From a virus: 64,000 nucleotides of DNA. Below the pieces are notes generated by a model. That model worked only from the letters and a program-made list of their open reading frames with translations, did no database searches and was not told where the DNA came from. Position numbers and translations under genes: made by a program. How positions within the stretch are numbered: position 1 is the first letter of the stretch; each line of letters starts with the position of its first letter. The stretch covers positions 16,050 to 80,049 of IMG/VR virus record IMGVR_UViG_3300009183_000070; one strand, written 5' to 3'. Shown piece after piece: positions 59,524 to 64,000 of the stretch.

Positions 59524-60249
59524 ATGATGAATTTCAGGGCATATTTTGAAAAAGTCGAATTGACTCTCAAATACCACGATGATTTGAATCCATCTTTTTG
59601 GAAGAATGGAATTCTTGACTCAGATGTTAGGGATCATTTGCTCGACATAGCTGAATTCTTTCGTGATTATGCTAATATTCCCAAAGATGCGGTCAAGGAC
59701 ATAATCTTCACTGGAGGCAACGCAAACTACAATTACACCGAGTTTTCCGATGTTGATGTTCATCTGATAATTGACAAGAAAAAGCTCAAGGTTTGCGATC
59801 CTGAAATCATGGATGATTATCTTAGTGATAAAAAAGCCTTAATAGCTCTTACTCATAATATCAAGATAAAAGGATTTCCTGTTGAGTTGTATGCACAAGA
59901 TGAGAAACAAGCCACATCATCTGACCAAGGAGTATTCAGTTTGAAAGACAATAAATGGATTAAAAAACCAGCCAAGAAACAAATTAATCTAAGAGATCCC
60001 TATCTTGTTAAAAAGATAAAAGATATTGAAAATCAAATTAAAAGATTCATTGACGGCAAATCAAAAGATGTTAAAGAGATGGATGACTATAAAGAAAAAT
60101 TGAGAAAAATGCGAGGATCAGCAGTTCAGCATGGAGGAGAATTCAGTTTGGAAAATTTGGCATTCAAGGAATTGAGAAATAGAGGACTTCTTGAGAAGTT
60201 TTCTGACTATATTAAGGATGTCGAAGACAAGAGGCTCACTCTTAAATAA
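59524..60249 (+). CDS. Phage-type nucleotidyltransferase
   Basis: 241 residues (MMNFRAYFEKVE; the second ATG at 59527 is possible). KDIIFTGGNANYNYTEFSDVDVHLIID (read as KDIIFTGGNANYN and FSDVDVHLIID) gives the G-G-N and D-V-D metal site of the nucleotidyltransferase fold, then GFPVELYAQDEKQ and DNKWIKKP. This form is common in T4-like phages. TATATAAAT sits directly before the ATG. N-terminal M-N-F-R-x-Y fits the leader group. Substrate unknown; could act in the virion. Confidence 0.82.
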   Translation: MMNFRAYFEKVELTLKYHDDLNPSFWKNGILDSDVRDHLLDIAEFFRDYANIPKDAVKDIIFTGGNANYNYTEFSDVDVHLIIDKKKLKVCDPEIMDDYLSDKKALIALTHNIKIKGFPVELYAQDEKQATSSDQGVFSLKDNKWIKKPAKKQINLRDPYLVKKIKDIENQIKRFIDGKSKDVKEMDDYKEKLRKMRGSAVQHGGEFSLENLAFKELRNRGLLEKFSDYIKDVEDKRLTLK

Positions 60250-60274
60250 TTTATTTTAATCACATAGAGGTAAA

Positions 60275-60952
60275 ATGTTAACTAATTATCGAGATTGGAG
60301 AAGAAAATTTAGGGAAGATTTTGCATCTTCTTTCCCCAATTCAAAAAGAAAATGGGTTTCCATAGAAAAGTCCCATATAATCGAAGATCCTGATTTGGCT
60401 CAACAAATTTTTGATCTTATTGATGATGCCTACAAAGGAATAGGCGGAAATGCCAATATTAGGTCGAAACATGATTTAACTAGCGAGTTTTTGAAGGGCG
60501 ATCTTTCAGTAGTGAAGGCTATTGATTTAGATGACGATTCTGATCCAGATGCTGTGATTGGCTATAAGCGCACAGACAAAGGCAATAAGGCTGTTCTTTC
60601 GGCAGCTAAAGGATCGAGCGAAGAAGCTAAAAAATTATTGATTGACAAAAAGAAAGAGGAATTCAATAAAGGTGACGCTTATGGCGAAGTGTCTGGACCT
60701 CTTGCTAAGAAATTAATTGATGCTACAGTTCCTGTGATAGAGGACGAGGAAACTGTTAGGAGCATGTTGCCCGGCAAAAATATCATATGGCACGGTGAAC
60801 ATCCAGAGCTTGCAACTTTGCCACCTAAAATAGCAGCAACATTTGGCAAGCATAAGGGTTGGTACACTAGGTTGATTGGTGGACACCCTCATACAAAATT
60901 GATGATAGGCTTGAGAAATAAGCCCAGCCAAGTAACTGAAATTGGCGACTGA
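60275..60952 (+). CDS. Conserved T4-superfamily virion-associated protein
   Basis: 225 residues (AGAGG upstream). Leader MLTNYRDWRRKFREDF (weak form of the group motif). DDAYKGIGGNANIRSKHDLTS, DLDDDSDPDAVIGYKRT, AYGEVSGPLAKKLIDA and HKGWYTRLIGGHPHTKLMIG are known to me from a protein common in T4-like marine phages, sometimes called acetyltransferase-like. Enzyme activity is not clear from the sequence. Directly follows the nucleotidyltransferase gene. Confidence 0.72.
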   Translation: MLTNYRDWRRKFREDFASSFPNSKRKWVSIEKSHIIEDPDLAQQIFDLIDDAYKGIGGNANIRSKHDLTSEFLKGDLSVVKAIDLDDDSDPDAVIGYKRTDKGNKAVLSAAKGSSEEAKKLLIDKKKEEFNKGDAYGEVSGPLAKKLIDATVPVIEDEETVRSMLPGKNIIWHGEHPELATLPPKIAATFGKHKGWYTRLIGGHPHTKLMIGLRNKPSQVTEIGD

Positions 60953-60972
60953 TTACCAATTTTCTAAAATTA

Positions 60973-61824
60973 TCATCGTAAGTCTCCGTAATGTGTGGTC
61001 GGAACTGTAAATTTTGGATCAATGAAATTGTTAGATCTCATGTGTTTTGCGATTTTGTTTTGAACAGCTAAAAGTTGATTGTAAATACTTTGCCTGCTGA
61101 ATGGCTTATTTGTTTTCGTATTTATAAATTGCCTTTGGTATTCTTCGTACCAAAGGCAATCTATTCTTCTGTTTACGAAACAGCGCAACATGCATTCTTC
61201 TTTAGGACTTAGTTTACATTTATAAATCAGATTGTTAAGTTCGCTATCAAAGTTATTACCGCATTCAGTTTCGATATGCTTTGAGAAATTATTGAAGTTG
61301 AATGTTTCTGAATCAAAACTTGATTCATAATAAAGATTAAAGTTTTTTCTTCTTTCTTTCTTTAGTTTATTCTTATTGAGTTGCCCTTTGATTCTCATAA
61401 AGATTGCTTTATGGACGAATGTAGTAAATGATGCTTTGATCTTATAGGTGCGATATTGCCATGTGGCAGAACGAATTGCTAGAAATCCATCTGTAACAAA
61501 TTCATCAAACTTTTCAAAATCAATTCGCATTTTATGCATGATATTAAAAATCATGGCATGATACTGTTCAGCAAGCAAGTTTTCAATTTGCTGTGCGTAA
61601 AACATGTTTTGAATATCTTTTTTGTACTCGGTTAAGTATCTCGGTTTGATTTTTTCTATTATGGATTCTGGATTCTTGTATATGCTCAGGATGAATTTCA
61701 TGTAATCACGACGAGATATTTTCATTCTTTTGCTCCATTTGAAGCAAAGATCGTTGCTTTTTTTAAGTTTTTCAAAGTCAACTAGTTCTTTGATATTTTT
61801 CCGCATCCTGCTTACATATTCCAT
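60973..61824 (-). CDS. Third sigma-70-like factor
   Basis: 283 residues (GAGG upstream). FDEFVTDGFLAIRSATWQY (about 106-124) and ASFTTFVHKAIFMRIKGQL (about 131-149) match region 2.2-2.4, preceded by helices. Region 4 (SPKEECMLRCFVNRRIDCL and FSRQSIYNQLLAVQNK) is weaker. More diverged than the other two. It could direct another phage promoter class. CTCT/AGAG mini-hairpin before the ribosome site. Confidence 0.7.
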   Translation of the reverse strand: MEYVSRMRKNIKELVDFEKLKKSNDLCFKWSKRMKISRRDYMKFILSIYKNPESIIEKIKPRYLTEYKKDIQNMFYAQQIENLLAEQYHAMIFNIMHKMRIDFEKFDEFVTDGFLAIRSATWQYRTYKIKASFTTFVHKAIFMRIKGQLNKNKLKKERRKNFNLYYESSFDSETFNFNNFSKHIETECGNNFDSELNNLIYKCKLSPKEECMLRCFVNRRIDCLWYEEYQRQFINTKTNKPFSRQSIYNQLLAVQNKIAKHMRSNNFIDPKFTVPTTHYGDLR

Positions 61825-61866
61825 GATATTCCTCGCTCTCTCTCATAGAGTGCAGATTTTGAGTTA

Positions 61867-62316
61867 TCACGCTTCGGATTGGATTAGTTCTTCCAAACCA
61901 AAGTGAAATGGCCAGTTAGCCCTTGATGATTCTATCTCGTCGATAATTTTTTTCAAGTAATTTCTTTTGGTGGTGTAGTAATCCATACCTCTTTGTATTT
62001 GCAATTCCTTAGGATCTTTGGCTAATCCATAAATCAATGCCCCATGTAATTCAATCATGGTATTTGATGATGAATTAATTCTATGTTCAACATCACCAAC
62101 TACATGGTTTTTAATCTGTTCATCCGTCAATTCAGACTGTTGCTTAAATCTTTCGTAGTTCATGCAACGAACAATACTCAAAACTTGAGTTAAATTCAAT
62201 TCAAGTAAAATCTTTGTGTCATCGGTTTCTCTTTCAATGAATATTGACTTTTCATCAAAACACTCTTGATAAATATGGTTCTTGCCGTCCCAGAAAATAC
62301 TCAGTTTAGTAGACAT
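61867..62316 (-). CDS. Hypothetical protein
   Basis: 149 residues (GAGGTG upstream). SIFWDGKNHIYQECFDEKSIF and LLELNLTQVLSIVRCMNYERF, with later helices GDVEHRINSSSNTMIELHGAL. Not recognised. Preceded by TATAAT (62370-62365 on the minus strand) and a CCGTC/GGCGG hairpin. Confidence 0.6.
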   Translation of the reverse strand: MSTKLSIFWDGKNHIYQECFDEKSIFIERETDDTKILLELNLTQVLSIVRCMNYERFKQQSELTDEQIKNHVVGDVEHRINSSSNTMIELHGALIYGLAKDPKELQIQRGMDYYTTKRNYLKKIIDEIESSRANWPFHFGLEELIQSEA

Positions 62317-62330
62317 AAATCACCTCAACA

Positions 62331-62370
62331 ATCAGTCCGCCACAATGAGACGGATTTGTTTTTAATTATA
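62331..62370 (-). promoter_or_regulatory. TATAAT box and CCGTC hairpin (minus strand)
   Basis: TATAAT (62370-62365), 11 nt, CCGTC (62353-62349) pairing with GGCGG, then GAGGTG and the ATG at 62316. Same order as before 7969, 25737 and 41271. Confidence 0.5.
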
Positions 62371-62680
62371 CATCACTTTTCATGTTCTCTTTAATGCTTT
62401 TCACCTTGGAAAGCAAAGAAATAATTTTATCAATTTTCTCCTCGTTGAGAATGATGTCTCCAAAACCGTCATTTGAGTTGTGATGATTAAAAACATACTT
62501 GATTGCATGCCAAATCCTCATCCAGATAGATTGATCTGGATTGAAGTTGATATGGAAAGATACATCGACATCAACGATTTTATCGTTTTTTTTCCACTCA
62601 AACAATTCAATGATTGCTATGTGACCGGGGCTTCCACATTCACATGTCAGGAATTCTTGGGTCGAATCACTCATGCTCAT
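62366..62680 (-). CDS. Small zinc-binding-like phage protein
   Basis: 104 residues from ATG 62680 (AGAAGGA upstream); longer starts at 62722 and 62800 are weaker. TQEFLTCECGSPGHIAIIELF (C-E-C, H) resembles a small phage protein with a C-x-C and G-H site, then VDVSFHINFNPDQSIWMRIW. Role unknown. Its stop overlaps the promoter region of the next minus gene. Confidence 0.6.
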   Translation of the reverse strand: MSMSDSTQEFLTCECGSPGHIAIIELFEWKKNDKIVDVDVSFHINFNPDQSIWMRIWHAIKYVFNHHNSNDGFGDIILNEEKIDKIISLLSKVKSIKENMKSDV

Positions 62681-62855
62681 TTTTTTGATCCTTCTAATAG
62701 AGTTGACGGGTTTCCAAGGCATTGTAAATTCATACTTCGCAATGGAATTTGGGTAAAACCTTTTATTTTTGAAGAAAAACTGGGTATTCTGGAAAGACAA
62801 GATGAGTCATGGTGGCTCTTATAGATGGCTATAAAATTATAGCGTGGAGATTGAA

Positions 62856-63179
62856 ATGAATAATGCTGTTAATGATGATAAGGAACACATGGAATTGTTT
62901 ATCAGTAGAGTCAAAAGGATAGTCAAGATGGTGAAGCTTAATGCGCCACGCACTTTAATTTCCGGCGATATTCAGCAGGTTTACTCGATGATTCCATCGA
63001 TTTTGAAAGAAATAAGCGAAGAAAATCATGTTGATAAAAATAAAATAGCATTCAATGTCGCTTGTCAGAAAAACAAACTAAGGATTTGCGCCAAAGAAGA
63101 ATGCGTCAATGAAATTGCACATCTGGAAAAAAATAAAATTGGCATCCAGTTGTGTTATATTTGTCAAAGCAAAAAATAA
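62856..63179 (+). CDS. Hypothetical protein with Cys pair
   Basis: 107 residues from ATG 62856 (GTGGAG upstream). Helical start (HMELFISRVKRIVKMVKLNAP) and a C-terminal C-A-K-E-E-C / C-Y-I-C set (ICAKEECVNEI, LCYICQSKK) that may bind zinc. Not recognised. Confidence 0.55.
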   Translation: MNNAVNDDKEHMELFISRVKRIVKMVKLNAPRTLISGDIQQVYSMIPSILKEISEENHVDKNKIAFNVACQKNKLRICAKEECVNEIAHLEKNKIGIQLCYICQSKK

Positions 63180-63210
63180 GCAAAAAATCTATCTTTGCTT
63201 GTGAATAATT

Positions 63211-63256
63211 CTCTCCACATTCCTAAATAATTAGAAATGTGGAGAGATTTTTTTAT
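63211..63256 (+). terminator. Hairpin/terminator abutting the next ATG
   Basis: CTCTCCACA/TGTGGAGAG stem with a CTAA/TTAG inner pair, then ATTTTTTT ending at the ATG 63257. It may end the previous transcript. The following gene must then have its own promoter or be read through. Confidence 0.65.
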
Positions 63257-64000
63257 GAATAAGTTCAAAAGCTGGTTGTTAGATCGTGACACTAATCTTC
63301 TGGAAACCATGTCCAGAGAAAAAATGATGGAAGATGATCTTGATGCCTTGAATTATGCAAAAAAGCAAAAAAGACAAGAAAAAGAACTTGATGAAAAAAT
63401 TCGTATAATTAAGTATCTTGCTAAAATTAAGAAAAAAATAGAACAATTCGTTGACGCACACGACAAAGGCGCTCAAGCTCTTAAGCTGATAGCAGCATCT
63501 TTGTTGACTCACGAAAAGGGCAGAGAAGGCATTAAAACCCATGTTCGTCATGTTTATAGCAAGGATTTGAAAAGCCTCAAAGACTTGCAGAAGATTTTCA
63601 CTCATGAAAACTTGATCAAGCTTTTCCACGATGTTGATGCTCTCCACTCTTTGAGCATGATATTGGATTCCGATTTTGAAAGTCATGTCGGCAATTTGGA
63701 AAAAGATTCTCAACACGGTCATATTGATCATTCACATGGCGAGTTGGGCAAAAAATTTGCAAGTTTTGTTGTGAGCCATATCAAGCATGCTGCTGACGAT
63801 GTTTTAGCATCATTCCTTCAAGATCATAATAAAGATGAAGGTCAAGACGACGATGTTCCTCAAGATCAGGAATCTGGCGATGAAGCCGCTCCAGATATGT
63901 CTGCTGATGAAATGAATCCTGATATGGAAGTAGGCGGTTCAGCACAAGATGCAGGTCAAATGGGTCAGGATGCAGGTCAAATGGGTCAGGATGCAGGTCA
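63257..64000 (+). CDS. Leader-type head-assembly protein, 3'-truncated by window end
   Basis: ATG 63257 and open to base 64000 (248 codons seen). Leader MNKFKSWLLDRDTNLLETM. A long coiled coil (about 25-70, KKQKRQEKELDEKIRIIKYL), helices to about 185, then an acidic low-complexity part (DEGQDDDVPQDQESGDEAAP) and a GQDAGQM repeat at the end. The acidic coiled-coil form resembles prohead scaffold or core proteins. I infer a role in head assembly. Confidence 0.6.
63925..64000 (+). repeat. Coding repeat GQDAGQM, cut by window end
   Basis: Tandem 21-nt unit (GATGCAGGTCAAATGGGTCAG) at the end of the window, in frame with the acidic tail of the leader-type protein. Copy number beyond the edge is unknown. 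Confidence 0.8.

Noticed and set aside
62480-62824. 114-codon plus-strand frame
   Set aside because: It opposes the minus-strand C-x-C protein and has no good start; the minus frame has a ribosome site.

Overview
This window looks like part of a very large, AT-rich, tailed-phage (T4-superfamily-like) genome. Evidence: genes are tightly packed, often with 4-nt ATGA overlaps, and switch strand frequently. It carries phage markers: an intein-split PhoH, a virion fibre protein of the cyanophage/pelagiphage type, a DUF5856-like protein, a phage-type nucleotidyltransferase, an RNA ligase and HNH nucleases. It also carries phage-borne host-takeover genes: three sigma-70-like factors, ClpX, CsrA and a ParB-like protein. 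No ribosomal or central-metabolism genes are seen. The host is probably a planctomycete. This is inferred from a secreted GTAQ...EGVG...NCC protein (13.06-13.4 kb), a YRSHSKNF...VYQALEKL regulatory domain (34.8-35.2 kb) and a sigma factor with an EQE.HLFRK.NYLK segment (41.3 kb), all of which resemble planctomycete proteins from memory.

Layout. 0-6.8 kb: a glycosyltransferase end, an LF-like zincin, a conserved fibre protein, PhoH interrupted by a large intein, and further likely virion proteins. 6.8-13 kb: amidoligase, a gp55-sized sigma factor, a lipoprotein, a run of unknowns and a phosphoesterase. 13-18 kb: a secreted small protein, an iron/2-oxoglutarate oxygenase and three tandem lectin-like proteins. 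18-31 kb: cytidine deaminase, tRNA-Arg(UCU), an adenylate-forming enzyme, small-molecule/sugar methyltransferases, family 2 glycosyltransferases, an HNH nuclease, a BCS1-like AAA protein, and a SET/VWA pair. 31-37 kb: SprT-like, MscL-like, ParB-like, CsrA, a host-like regulator, ClpX and a phosphoesterase. 37-49 kb: glycosyltransferases, GGCT-like, HAD, a full sigma factor, DUF1003, HNH, RNA ligase and DUF5856. 49-64 kb: a peptidase-like M14 protein, a triplicated family of proteins with a capsid-targeting-like leader, a second intein, tRNA-Ile with a group I intron, a nucleotidyltransferase and a third sigma-like factor.

Working together: sigma factors, CsrA, ClpX and the ParB-like protein would redirect host transcription, mRNA use and proteolysis. 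Two tRNAs for AGA and AUA codons fit an AT-rich phage in a more GC-rich host. At least six glycosyltransferases, several methyltransferases and the adenylate-forming enzyme suggest modification of virion or host-surface glycans. Many proteins near 0.7-1.1 kb and 50-64 kb share an N-terminal F(K/R)xW/F leader followed by [LI]xE, as in T4 capsid-targeting sequences, suggesting a set of capsid-packaged proteins.

Two promoter styles can be read: (i) TATAAATA/TATAAT/TAAATA boxes ending 4-6 nt before an ATG with no Shine-Dalgarno (apparently leaderless), and (ii) sigma-70-like boxes followed by a small GC hairpin (often CCGTC...GACGG) and then a good ribosome site. All function calls rest on motif recognition without database searches.
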